Below, one piece after another: positions 50,101 through 60,600 of a stretch of DNA of 64,000 bases; position 1 is the first letter of the stretch, and the number at the start of each line of letters is the position of its first letter. The notes below the pieces were generated by a model. That model ran no database searches. It had not been told where the DNA came from and was given only the letters and a program-made list of their open reading frames with translations. The stretch is from Zonotrichia leucophrys gambelii (lineage: Eukaryota; Chordata; Aves; Passeriformes; Passerellidae), in assembly GCF_028769735.1 (NCBI RefSeq), contig NC_088172.1, forward strand, positions 96,023,235 to 96,087,234. The letters are read 5' to 3'. A program made the position numbers and the translations under genes.

Positions 50101-50715
50101 CCAGGAAGAATCAAGATCAATCATATGATTCACTGCTCCCTTACTGGAGGGGGAAGGGAAAAAATAATTATATAAAGCTGGTAAATTCAATGCACACATA
50201 AAGAACACAAAATATCAAACTCTGAAAATGTGTATTACCTTGTGATTTTCCAGGGTATGTAATACCTTAGGTTATCTTATTTACACAGTTCAGTGAGGGC
50301 TTCCTGTAGGCCTACAAAAAGCAAAAAAAAAATCACCTCATTTCATGTATTCCAGATGAAAATACTGCATTTTAGTGGGATAAGGATTTTACTCTTGCCT
50401 TTCAAAAGGCCTTTCCTTGAGATCACATTTCGTTCACATTTAAAGGTCAGAACTTTCACTGTTACACTGGATGCCTTCCTTAGACAATAGTGAGAGTCCA
50501 ATCCCTGTTTTGTAGATCCACTACCTATTTAAATTAATGAAAGAACATCTATATACACTTATGAAATTTAATTTATGCTCTTAATACAACTTTAGGTGAC
50601 CCGCAACATGTTTTTAATCCAAGAATGCACTACATCAAGTCTTAACCACCTCAGTCAGGAGTATTTATATTATTTTCATTCCTGCTTATTCCTATTTCTC
50701 TTATATTTCATTCCA
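44153..50715. other. Unique non-coding sequence
   Basis: About 6.5 kb with no recognised exon, RNA gene or transposon. The intervals 44560-44720, 46180-46390 and 49680-49880 are rich in TAATTA/ATTA motifs and free of repeats, a texture seen in conserved regulatory DNA, but this is only an impression. The frames at 46374-46724 and 47116-47490 lack recognisable domains. Confidence 0.45.
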
Positions 50716-50900
50716 TTTTTGCTATTCAGTACCTGAGACTAACAAAGTAAATACATACCTTAAAATTACAAAAAAAAATATTTAAGACTATTAATTGCCC
50801 TTTTTAGAATCACCTTTTAGAAATCACATCTGTATTTTGCATTCTGTAATGGTCACACTTGTAAAAATAATGTAAAATTGTAAACACAGAAGAAAGGGAA
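50716..50900 (+). repeat. Direct duplication, copy 1 (partner at 53333)
   Basis: Shares long blocks with 53333-53515 in the same orientation: ACAAAGTAAATACATACCTT, TCTGTATTTTGCATTCTGTA and AAACACAGAAGAAAGGGAA. This copy carries an internal repeat of about 15 bases (AATCACCTTTTAGAAATCAC) and lacks about 11 bases found in the partner. It is not a known transposon. Confidence 0.92.
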
Positions 50901-50934
50901 GGTTTTTCCTCAGGACTGTGACCTGCTTGCTTTT

Positions 50935-51257
50935 CGGGGGTAGAGGGACTTTTTACAAGAGCATATAGTGACAGAACAAGGCGAAATTACTTTAAACTGA
51001 AAGAGGGTAGGTTTCGATTGGATATTAGGAATAAAGTCTTTAATGTGAGAGTAGTGAGGACTGAAAAAGATGTTCCAGAGTTGTGGATGCTCCATGCTGG
51101 GAGTGTGTAACACCAGTTTGGATGGGGTTTTTGGATGGGGTTTTGAGCAGCCTGGTCTAGTGGAAGGTATCCCTGCCCATGGTAGGAATGAGATTCCCAT
51201 GGTTAGAATGAGATGATCTTTGAGATCTTTCAACCCAAATCATTCTATGATTATATT
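50935..51257 (+). mobile_element. CR1 LINE 3' fragment, sense
   Basis: Blocks TAGAGGGACTTTTTACAAGA, TTTAAACTGAAAGAGGGTAG and TCGATTGGATATTAGGAATA match the C-terminal end of the CR1 polymerase frame. The element ends with the GATGATCTTTGAGATCTTTC block, TTTCAACCCAAATC and ATTCTATGAT. It is 5'-truncated and about 320 bp long. Confidence 0.88.
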
Positions 51258-51751
51258 GGTGGAACATAGACCATGCAATTGGCACATGGTGGCTTTTCCA
51301 AGACTCACTTAAGGAACAGAGGAAGTTTTGGGTACAAGGAGTCTCATGCAGACCTGTCCCACTGGATGCAGCCTGACCACAAGCCAACCACTCCACTGCA
51401 GATACAACAGCTTGAGTGAGTGTCCTGTGAGCTGTCCCTGCCCGCATCCCCTGGGGCTGGGACACCTCTCAAGGTGCTCCCCGAGGCACAGAGACCTCTC
51501 TGGGAATCATATGGACCGGTCCAAGTCGAGTTCTCTCTAAACTGCCATTGAATGCACATCCCCTTGAGCTGGGGCACACCATTGGGTTTGAGACTCCTCA
51601 CCTGAAACTGAGATCCTTCCTTACCCAAGGCAGAGAAATCCTCTATTCCCAACAGATCCTCCCTAAGATGCTGATTAGTATGCTAAATTAATATTAAATA
51701 AATCCATATAATTAATTCCTCTAGATATAAACTGTTGTCCAAATCTGAGAC
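51258..51751. other. Sequence between CR1 tail and ERVL-type LTR, possibly an older LTR piece
   Basis: Not recognised. It continues across the LTR insertion into 53094 onward. An AATAAA near 51698 in an AT-rich run gives it a weak LTR-like look, but no boundaries were found. Frames at 51157-51652 have no domain. Confidence 0.3.
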
Positions 51752-51949
51752 TGTCATGGTTTGACCAGGAAGGAGTGGGAATTCTGGGAAGCTGTGGTCA
51801 AACCAATGAAGGTTTTGGGTTTCATACTGACACCTGGTGTAGCCAGTGGGGTTTGGACACACCTCCGAGAATACACAGGGGTTAAAAGCAAGGCACTGCC
51901 CTGGCACTTCCTCTTTTGGACATCGTCGGGCGAAGAGGTCAGATCTCTT

Positions 51950-51981
51950 CCCCCGCCCGGCCCGCTGCTGCTGGGCGGGGG
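51950..51981 (+). promoter_or_regulatory. GC-box pair in the ERVL-type LTR promoter region
   Basis: CCCCCGCCC at 51950-51958 and GGGCGGGGG at 51973-51981 are a perfect inverted pair and both match the Sp1-type GC box. They sit just upstream of GCCGCCATGCGG, where the ATG is followed after one codon by TAG. This resembles a TATA-less, GC-box-driven LTR promoter. Inference from motifs only. Confidence 0.5.
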
Positions 51982-52961
51982 AGGGGCCGCCATGCGGTAG
52001 GCCTGGGGCCTGGACAGAGGTGGGGGTTGAGGGGGCTTTCAAGGATGGAAGGGTGGGGGAGCCCCAAGAGACATCGAGACATCGGGCAGCCAGCCCCCCC
52101 GCCCCAGGAGAGAGAGAGAGAGCCGGCGGCACCGAATGTGATGGCAGCCAGCCAGGAGGAGAAGGGGGGAGGGAGAGCGGCCGGCCGCAGCAGCAGCACG
52201 TGTGGGAGTATCATCTCGTCCCAGGACAGACAGAGACTGAAAACTTTTAACCCTTTCTTGCATGATTGGGGCCTTGCAAAAATGCTAATCCTCCTCGAAG
52301 CTGAATAAGAAGGGAGATAAGAGATGAGATAAGATAAGGACCTGGCCCGGAGAATGTGGAGATGATTGGATGGGGAGAGATGATTTGGAGTGGCCTTTTG
52401 GCTGGACTTTTCTCGTGGCTATGGACTCAGTTGTTCCTGTGACACAGACTGCATTTAGGGGGAGGCAGTGCCTCAAAACCAGGAAGGTTCTTCGTGAGGA
52501 CCCCCCGGCCCCAGGGGTTGGAAAAATATGGGGGGGACAGAGGTCCCAAAAGCAGAGACTGTGCCTTTTTGGAGTGAGACAAGGCATCCTTGAAAGACAA
52601 CCCTAAAAGCAGCTCTGGTCCATGCCGTCAGTGGTGAGAGCACTGGGCATGGAAGGACGATGTTACAAGCGGCAGAAGGACTTTTTTTCTTCCGGGCGGT
52701 GCCGAAGTAACAGAGAAGCACACGAGGTTTCAGTGTGTTTCCAGGAGAAGCCTATGGAACGAGAAGGACTCCTTTCCTCTTCATGAACTGATGTTTGAGT
52801 ATACTAAAGTGTCGTGCTGGGCTGGGCAGTTGTTTTGGGAGAATGTATTGGATTGGGAAAGTCAGGTGGTGGGGGAGGAGGAAAATGGTTTTTTTGTAAG
52901 GTTTTCAATTCTTTTCTTTTTTTTTCCTTATAGTCTCTCCCTATTTTCCTGTAGTTTAAGT

Positions 52962-52967
52962 AATAAA
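52962..52967 (+). terminator. LTR poly(A) signal AATAAA
   Basis: Canonical hexamer followed by GTGGTCTTTATG, about 120 bases before the LTR 3' end, a normal position for an R/U5 boundary. Confidence 0.7.
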
Positions 52968-53093
52968 GTGGTCTTTATGTTTAAGTTAGAGCCTGTTTTG
53001 CTTATTCCTGGTCACATCTCACAGCAGACACCAGGGTGAGGCATTTTCATGGGGGGCACTGGCTCTGTGCCAGGCTCAAACCATGACAGAGAC

Positions 53094-53332
53094 CAACATT
53101 TGACCTAGGTGTTAAGCTCCATCAGGAATTTAAAAAACAAAGGCATCCACTCAACCTCACAACTCAATGGGAGGGCCTCCCTTACCCTTTTATATATCTA
53201 GATTCTGTATCAATCACTTTAAACCCACTGTAACTCAATTTTCCTCTGTGTTTCATCTCACCAGTAAGCAATACAGTGAACCTTGCCATCAAAATTTGTT
53301 AAGTGACACTTTATAAACTCATAGAAAAACTA
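53094..53332. other. Unclassified non-coding sequence
   Basis: This is the continuation of 51258-51751 after the LTR insertion, lying before copy 2 of the direct duplication. No feature is recognised. Confidence 0.4.
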
Positions 53333-53515
53333 TTTGTGCTATTCGATACCTGAGACTGACAAAGTAAATACATACCTTAAAATTACAAAAAAAAAAAAAA
53401 TTAAGACTAATAATTTCCCTTTTTAGAATCACATCTGTATTTTGCATTCTGTAACAATCTCATTTGGTCATGCTTATAAAAATAATGTCAAATTGTAAAC
53501 ACAGAAGAAAGGGAA
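53333..53515 (+). repeat. Direct duplication, copy 2 (partner at 50716)
   Basis: Same-orientation partner of 50716-50900. The two copies bracket about 2.43 kb that holds a CR1 tail, unclassified sequence and a 1.34-kb solo LTR. Copy 2 has a longer A-run and an extra CAATCTCATTT-like segment. Confidence 0.92.
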
Positions 53516-55655
53516 TATATTCAACTTAGGAAACTAACTGTTTTACCTTCAAATTAAAAATTAAAAACCACAGTATAAAGGTCAGCTATTGCTACTGAAG
53601 TCATCTCCATGACTTAGAGCAGAAAAATATAAACCAGGGCGTTTCACATTTCTTTGGGAGCCAAGTCAGGCCTTGTGCAGTCAATTGTTGCTATAGCAAC
53701 ATATGAATCAGGGAGAAGATAACACATCTGAATGCAGAAAATTAACTTACCTATGATCATCCAATTGCCTTTTGATAGGAAGTATATGCTCATTTGGAAG
53801 GGAAAAATCATTACATTTTAATTACTATGCATCACTTTCAACAACATCCAAAAAATCCCTATATGAAATATTTGAGGCCAAAGGGAATATTATCCATTGC
53901 ACATCATCCTTGCACTCAGGGTGGTTTGATTTTTATTTCACCATCTTCCAATAAGCGAGCAGTGAAAAAAAAAAACACCTTTTTATATGTCCTCCTTGAC
54001 ATCAAATACAAAATTAGATCCCAATGTTAGGAACTTAAAAAAGTCTACAACAAGGCATATTGCAAACCTAATTACTGTGCTATTGCTTAGAAACTTACCA
54101 TGGTTGTGAAAGAAAAAAGTTCAGATGCAAGAAATCCTCATTTCAATGCATTTTTAATCCAAAATAAAGATTTACTTTGCCTTGAAATCAAAGAACTGAT
54201 AATAGTTGTTTAAACCATTTAACAATATAGAAACTGAGAAGGAGAGTAAGAACTCATGGATTTGAATTTTTTAGGATGTGTTCAGGATTAAATCATATTT
54301 CCCCAAGCTGTAATCAATATGTTCAGCATATGAAATATCCACTGCCATGAGAATATCATCCAGAATAGCTTTCCTAATTATCCAACAGCTTTGAAACCAT
54401 CTTTTTTTCTGCTAGATGCTGCACCTAAAAGTGCAACTCAGACACAATGCAGAAATACAGCCTCAGACATCAAATGCTGCACCCATAGGCATTCAGGCAG
54501 CTGGGTCCCACACAGCCTGCTTTGTCACCCCATTCAGACTCTCCTTCCTGAAATTTCCTGGGAAGAAAGCACACAGAGAGAGCAGGAACAATGCTTGCTG
54601 CTGAGAAATCTGCATTTGGAAATGAGATGCAGCTCCCAACTAACAAGACTCACCTGCAAGCAGGTGAGCTGCAGGAGGAAGAGCAAATCAAGTGCAGGAT
54701 AAGGTAAACCTGCTGCACAAAGGAGAGCAAAGTCTTCATCAAATTACATTTGAAGCCCACAGAATTAAAAATGCCAATTGTGTCAGTTGCCATTGACACG
54801 ACTCAGAGTTGCTGGTGGAATTAATACCACCAGGAAAAACATGAAAGACCCTAATAGAAGGCAGTCAGAGGAAGTTACTAGAAATTATTAGTGACATTTC
54901 TTTGTACCAGCCAGACTTCATAAACTTCATCTGACTCCTTAAAAAAAAATCTTGCATAAATCCCAGAATTGTCCAAAAGTTTAGTAGAAAGAGACATAAG
55001 CTACTGGCAAATAAAAATCCATTTCTATCTTACAAAAGCAGAGATGGGGAGAAATGGGAATTGCACATCAGCCACCTTAATTATATTGTGGAAAAGCAAA
55101 AATGTACCTGAAGACAGAAGTAAAACTGCTTTTAAATGCTAGACAGAAACCTGCAAGGACAGGCACCAGGTATGAAACTCATGAAAGTCTCGCCATCTGT
55201 GCACTTGCTTCTTCTTTTTGCTTTGGCAAACTCAGGAACCCCTTTAACCTTCCCAAAGGAGAGTAGCACTTCAAAATATCACCACAACCCTGCAAAAAGA
55301 AAACTGATCCAACTCAAACCAAATCCTTTCCCCAAAATACTCCCCCAGACTAGAGATTAGAGGTTAGAATTCAGTCTGATTTGATGCTGTGGTTCCCAGA
55401 TGTGCCTCTTCCTGTGGAAAATTAGCTCAGTGCCCAACACAAAGACAGATTTCACAGTTTTGTCCCTATGGCTAAGCACATAGAATCACTGACACAAATT
55501 TGCAATACAAACACGTGGGAGAACTGGAGGTGCTTTAGCATCCCTGAGGTAAAATAACTGCAAAGCAGCCTCATCAAAGCACAGAAGGCAGAGGAGCCAC
55601 AGTAGCCAGCCAGGAAGAAATACTTCCTCTTTTGCCACAGTTTAGAGCATCACAG

Positions 55656-55696
55656 TTTTCACAGCATCCCTGGCAGCTTGAGGGATGCTGTGAAAA
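55656..55696. repeat. Perfect inverted repeat, 16-bp arms, 9-nt loop
   Basis: TTTTCACAGCATCCCT at 55656-55671 and AGGGATGCTGTGAAAA at 55681-55696 are exact reverse complements around GGCAGCTTG. The stem is shorter than a typical microRNA precursor (about 22 bp plus a lower stem), so I do not call it an RNA gene. Confidence 0.9.
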
Positions 55697-56002
55697 AAAT
55701 GTTTTGTACCAAAGAGAATGCCATTGAAGCAGTGACAAAACATCAATGTGGCCAATAAAAAAAGCAAAATAAACCACAGGCCAGTAGGCTGGATTGATAC
55801 CCACCCTTCCTTCACCAATATGTTTTTTTCTCCCTTCTCTAAATATTTCAGAGCTCACACAGCATTTCCTGCCTGTGTTAACCAGTCAAAACACACAGAA
55901 GACAGGAACACATCAGCAGTACCATGACCAAAGCCTGTCTGCTTAGCAGTGAACCAAAAAAAGAACAAATTTATGAAGTGAAAAAAAATTCAAACACTAT
56001 CA

Positions 56003-56038
56003 ATACACACATACACATATATATATATACACACACAC
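56003..56038 (+). repeat. Alternating purine-pyrimidine (CA/TA) microsatellite
   Basis: 36 bases of strict purine-pyrimidine alternation (ACACATACACATATATAT...ACACAC). A compound dinucleotide repeat, likely polymorphic. Confidence 0.92.
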
Positions 56039-57337
56039 CCACACTGTATACCAAGTAAAAGAGGGTGAATGGCTTTCCATGCAAAGGAAGATGAGGAGCT
56101 CTTTCAACTGGCAAAGAGAGAGGATATGGATCTCCATGTTTGCATTTGATCATCTTGCTGCAGTGTAAATGTTTATTACATCCTATTTTTTTTTTTTTTT
56201 GCCAGAAGCAGGAATGAATTCCATCCAAGCTAAGACTAAAGCCCCATCAGTTTCAGATGCCAAGATTACTCCTGGCAAAGTATAAAAGCAGTTTTTCTTT
56301 TGCATTGTGAGCTCCTTATGCTGATATATAAACAGATGTGAAAGGAGCCTCCAAACGACAAAGTTTCTGATCAAAAAATCTTTTGCTCTTTGGCATTAGC
56401 TTTCCTTGAGGACAAACCCCCTGGGAAATCAAGTTGGGAAGCCAACAACCTCTATCTTAGATTAGAGAACACTTGAGAAGCTTAGGAACTTTTCAGTGAA
56501 CTGGTTTTGGCTCAAAACAAGTTAATTGCTGAGCGTGTGGTTCAGTGAATGTTTAGAGGTACCTGCACCATGCAGGCGTGGGTGCAATCAGACTGATCTG
56601 GAGTCAGCAGCAACACAAGCTGGATAAATGACCTTTGAGGGGCTGGGACAGCTCCTGGTGACCAACACACGGTGCCATGGGGACATCCCACCAACCCCAG
56701 GCTGAGCTCTGTGTATTATGCCTTACTGCACAGCACAATAACCAATCTGAAGCTCCTTCAGCTGTGCTCACCAGGGAGCTGCACGGTGATGTGGGGATCA
56801 GATACCAGAGGGAATTTATCTGACTGACTCAGCTGAGTACACGAATTCAGCACCCAAATCCAGCTCCAACATTTATCAGAATTTCAAATCCGATTTCAAA
56901 TGCACTAGAAGTTAACACATCCTTTATGCTGGGCAAATTCTTAAAAAATAACTTAAAACATATTTTGCAGTCGCCACACCTATACAACACAAATACACAA
57001 AGGGAGCTACAAATCTTGCAAATTCAAAAGCTGGTTCCCCCCTTCCAGTCCTACTGACCTGTCAGTAGTCAAACCACAGCATCTCAAGTTCATTCATTAT
57101 TTATACCCTAAGCACTTTGCTAAGAAGCTGGATTTAACTTCTGGGTTACATCATTTATGCAAATCTCACTCCCAACGGCAAAAATAAACTGCCTGGGATA
57201 CAAAAAGCCTGGTCTTGAAAAGCAGGACATCAAGGTGCCCACCTCCTCCACAATTTTATTGCAAACCAGTCAGAATTTTCTAGTCAGAAAATGAAAGTTG
57301 CTTCCTTCCTTTATTATTTTTTTTCGTTGTAAAAGCA

Positions 57338-57613
57338 TAGAGTCATTTAGGTTGAAAAAGACTTCTAAGACCAAGTCCAACCATTAACCCTTCACTGCCA
57401 AGTCCATCACTAAACCTGATAGCCTCATCTACACATCTTCTAATTGACTTGAGAGATAATGACCCAAACTACTTCCCCAGACAGCTTGTTCCAATTCTTG
57501 TCAGCCCTTCCTGCGAAGAACTATTTTCTAACATCCAATCTAAACCTCCCCTGGTGCAACTTGAGGCCATTTTTTCCCATCCTGTTGATTGTTACTTGTG
57601 AGAAGGGACCATT
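57338..57613 (-). mobile_element. CR1 LINE 3' part, antisense
   Basis: Starts at AGAGTCATTTAGGTTGAAAA (reverse complement of the 3' tail). It then follows the usual reversed order: CCAAGTCCAACCATTAACCC, the CAGACAGCTTGTTCCAATTC block, AACATCCAATCTAAACCTCC and GGTGCAACTTGAGGCCATTT, ending at GAGAAGGGACCA. It is about 275 bp, 5'-truncated and clearly recognisable. Confidence 0.9.
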
Positions 57614-60600
57614 TTTAACAACCTAAAAGGTAGCAGTTCTATGGCATCATGTGGGAAAAGCAAACACTGATGCTTGTTCAACAGAGTTATCCCTACATAA
57701 TTTCTTCTCTAAAGTTCACACAATGAAGTTTTCATCCTTTTCTTGATTTTGCTGCTGCTCTAGGAAATTATTATTCTGCTCAATTAGAAAACTTTCCCTC
57801 ATTTCCCTCTACCCTGGGAAAAATGTAATATATGAAATGGGACAAAGTAATGTTGGTGGGAAAAAAAATCTTCCATTGAGGAGCCAAAATATCAAAATAT
57901 TCATTTTAGTGAAGATTTTGTCCAACAACAGTTTAATGTTCCTCAATCAGACCCAGCAAGAATTGGCCTTCTGCCTCCCTCAGGCCAGCCAAGCATCTCA
58001 GCTGCCCATCTTGCATTGTCCATGGACCACAAAGGGACACTGAGGGGGCATCCCAACAACCTGGTCCTTTAAAGGAAGGCAGTGATCATCAGACTAATGC
58101 ACAACGTTGAAATGCTACATCTGCAGGGAGAGCTAGTCCATTGGAAATCTGGACCATATATCAGTTACCTCCAATTTCTTCTGGTTTTGTACTTTGTAAT
58201 TAAAATTTCACTTTATCACTTTATCAAATTTCACAAATTGCAGGGTGTGAGAGATGAGAGTTAACAGATGAGAGTTAATCAGATATAGCATTGATTACAA
58301 TAAAATATTTGCAGTAGCAGTGTACTACAGGTAACACATGCAGAGAATCAAATATTCTTTGCCTATGCTGTGCCCTGACAAGCCTTTATTTTAATTAAAA
58401 GACACTTGTAAATATTTTGTGCAATCTCGTAGAACAGCAGGAGCATGTGTGTGTACAAAAGGAAAAAAATCATGCATTTCCACAAGACAAAATAAGGAAG
58501 TGCCATGGGAAAATGCTTTCCTTCTTCCTTATCCTGTATCAAATAAATGTGCAGTTCAGATGAAGGCTTAATGCAATTCCAGCCTCATTTATATCCTTCA
58601 GATAAAAGTTAGTAATAAATCAAATCAGCCAGGAGATAGAAACTTAATGCCTCAATAGCATGACCTATGGTGCATAGATTTAACAAAAAAGCAAAAATAT
58701 TTCAATATTAGGACACATTATCGCTGTGTATCTTTTCTAAAACTCCTGTCAAATAACCAGACAAATAACTAAACATTTTTTGATAAAACATTACACATGA
58801 TGTGAGGCATAACATGCAAATATATCAGCAGCATATTGACCCATTATTTTTACAATTTTTCTCTGAACTGTAAGGAATAATGAGACATTGACGAGAGTAG
58901 TTTGGTATTTTTCCCACAATATGCCACTAATTTTTAAGACTGCCTGTTCCTAATGGTAAAAAATATTTGTTTGTTTCCTTAATAATATGACTATTTTCCC
59001 ATTAAATACTCAGCTGCACCCATTTAAAATCCTGAATAGGAGTTTCACCAGCTCCAGCATTAGATTCTCTTTGTTTACTTTGTTTACCTCCTCACAATTT
59101 GGGAGACTGAATTCTTTATATGAGCAATGGTGAGAAGTCAATGGGACAATTCAAAACATGTCTGTTAGATGCATGAGTCAGATAATGTGAAGACCTCCCT
59201 ACCATGCTGAAATTTGAAAGATTTATTTGAACAGCAAACAGATTATGTCTATTCAAGACACAAAATCTGAAAGAAACCACAATTTGATTGAATTAGATTT
59301 CAAAAGGATCAAAACCACATCAAACATGGTGCAGCTTTCTGTACTTCAAGGATGTTGCTGTCTGGTTTTTGAGGAGACAGTCCTTTATCAAGAAAGCCAC
59401 TAATTTGGGCCATCCAGATAAAGACAATGAAACACAGATATCTCTTGGCTGGAGTCAGTAATTCCACAGAAAACAGTGAACTTCAGAACCAGCTGGTTCA
59501 ATCTGTCCTAAAGGGATGGACTGAAAGCTGGCATCTTTACATTTTCATAAGCAGCCCCTCAGATTTTGGATTTGCGAAATCTTTCTAGCTGTAAATGCGT
59601 TCTTGATTTTTAACTTCCATGCCCTGTGTGCCTGGAAACCCTGACACCTTCTCCCTTTAATAAAATGCAGAGGTCTGGTATTTCCTACTTCACCCACATC
59701 TTCCCCTTGACCCTCACCCATGGGGTTGTCAGCAGCATGACTTAAAGTCAGGACATGATCTTTGTGGCTATTTTCCAGGCAGACTTTCTCTTTGGCTTGC
59801 TGAATTTTTATTTAGCACTGAGCTCTGGTGCTGTTGTGACTGTTCTAGAACGTGCCAGCCCCTGACAGCCAGAGGAATGCTATTGCTGTCTCCAGCACAC
59901 CTTTCCTTGTCATAAATGCCTCCTTCCCTCAGGGGAGACAACACTACACTTCCAGCTGAACAGCTGTGCTGGTGTTTCTCCTAACAACTGGCAGCAGCCA
60001 TGCTGCTCACTATATTTAATAGCTGTAAAAAATTTAACATCCCAACAGCAGCCAGCAAACAGTTGGCATTGCTGTGACTAGGCTGCTTGTTAAAATCCGT
60101 GGCAGGTATTTTTATTGCACTTTAATTGCAGAGGGTAATTCAGAAGACATACCTGTAATTTAAGTCTCCAAATTAGGGCCTGTGATTTATGACGAGGGTG
60201 CTAGCAGAGTTTTATTGCAACATAACTGTCAGCATCTGAGCTTAGGCAACCCTGATCTCCCAATATTCCCTGCCACAGTAAAAATATCAGTGACAGGGCA
60301 AACAAATTAACTGGGGGATGGGGAGGAAAAAACCCACAAGGACACAAAACCCACAGAAGGAAGACAGCAACTAACTTTTTCTTCATCTAACTGGAATAAC
60401 AGGGCTTTCCTTGCTGTAAAACAAAGAAGCCCAAATGCCAGAATTTTCTAGACTGTATGTGGCTTGCACGACTGGGCTGCTTACATGTCCCACACACCTC
60501 TATCCCTGCATGGCCATCTCCTTGCAGCTCTTTGCTCATGATCCTTCCACTGCAGCTACAAAGAAAATTCCTAAGGAAGGTTTTCCTGAGCATGGAGAAA

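Larger units (their letters stand above)
51752..53088 (+). mobile_element. Solo LTR of an ERVL-type element, 1.34 kb, with 5-bp target duplication
   Basis: The ends form a perfect 13-base inverted repeat: TGTCATGGTTTGA at the start and TCAAACCATGACA at the end. GAGAC flanks it on both sides (51747-51751 and 53089-53093), and a 5-bp duplication is typical of ERVL (class III) elements. U3 contains a GC-rich promoter-like block at about 51920-52000 with GGGCGG boxes. AATAAA lies at 52962, and a U5 of about 120 bases follows. It is sense-oriented with no internal retroviral sequence. All GC-rich open frames between 51683 and 52721 are inside this LTR and are not genes. The exact subfamily was not determined. 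Confidence 0.92.
53516..57337. other. Unique non-coding sequence
   Basis: No exon or transposon is recognised. A perfect 16-base-arm hairpin is at 55656-55696 and a 36-base alternating purine-pyrimidine tract at 56003-56038; both are entered separately. A T-run lies near 56187-56200. Confidence 0.45.

Noticed and set aside
51683..52721. Several GC-rich frames of 74-149 codons on both strands
   Set aside because: All lie within the ERVL-type solo LTR defined by inverted ends and a 5-bp target duplication; LTRs of this kind are non-coding, and the open frames follow from GC-rich composition.
50716..53515. The paired 180-bp repeats as LTRs of a provirus
   Set aside because: They lack TG...CA ends, promoter and poly(A) motifs and flanking short duplications, and the interior is a CR1 tail plus an unrelated solo LTR.
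55480..55500. CATAGAATCACTGA as another CR1 tail
   Set aside because: The match stops after about 14 bases and the TTGGAAGGGACC-type block that should follow is absent.
55656..55696. microRNA gene
   Set aside because: The stem is only 16 bp with no extended lower stem, so it falls short of a typical precursor.
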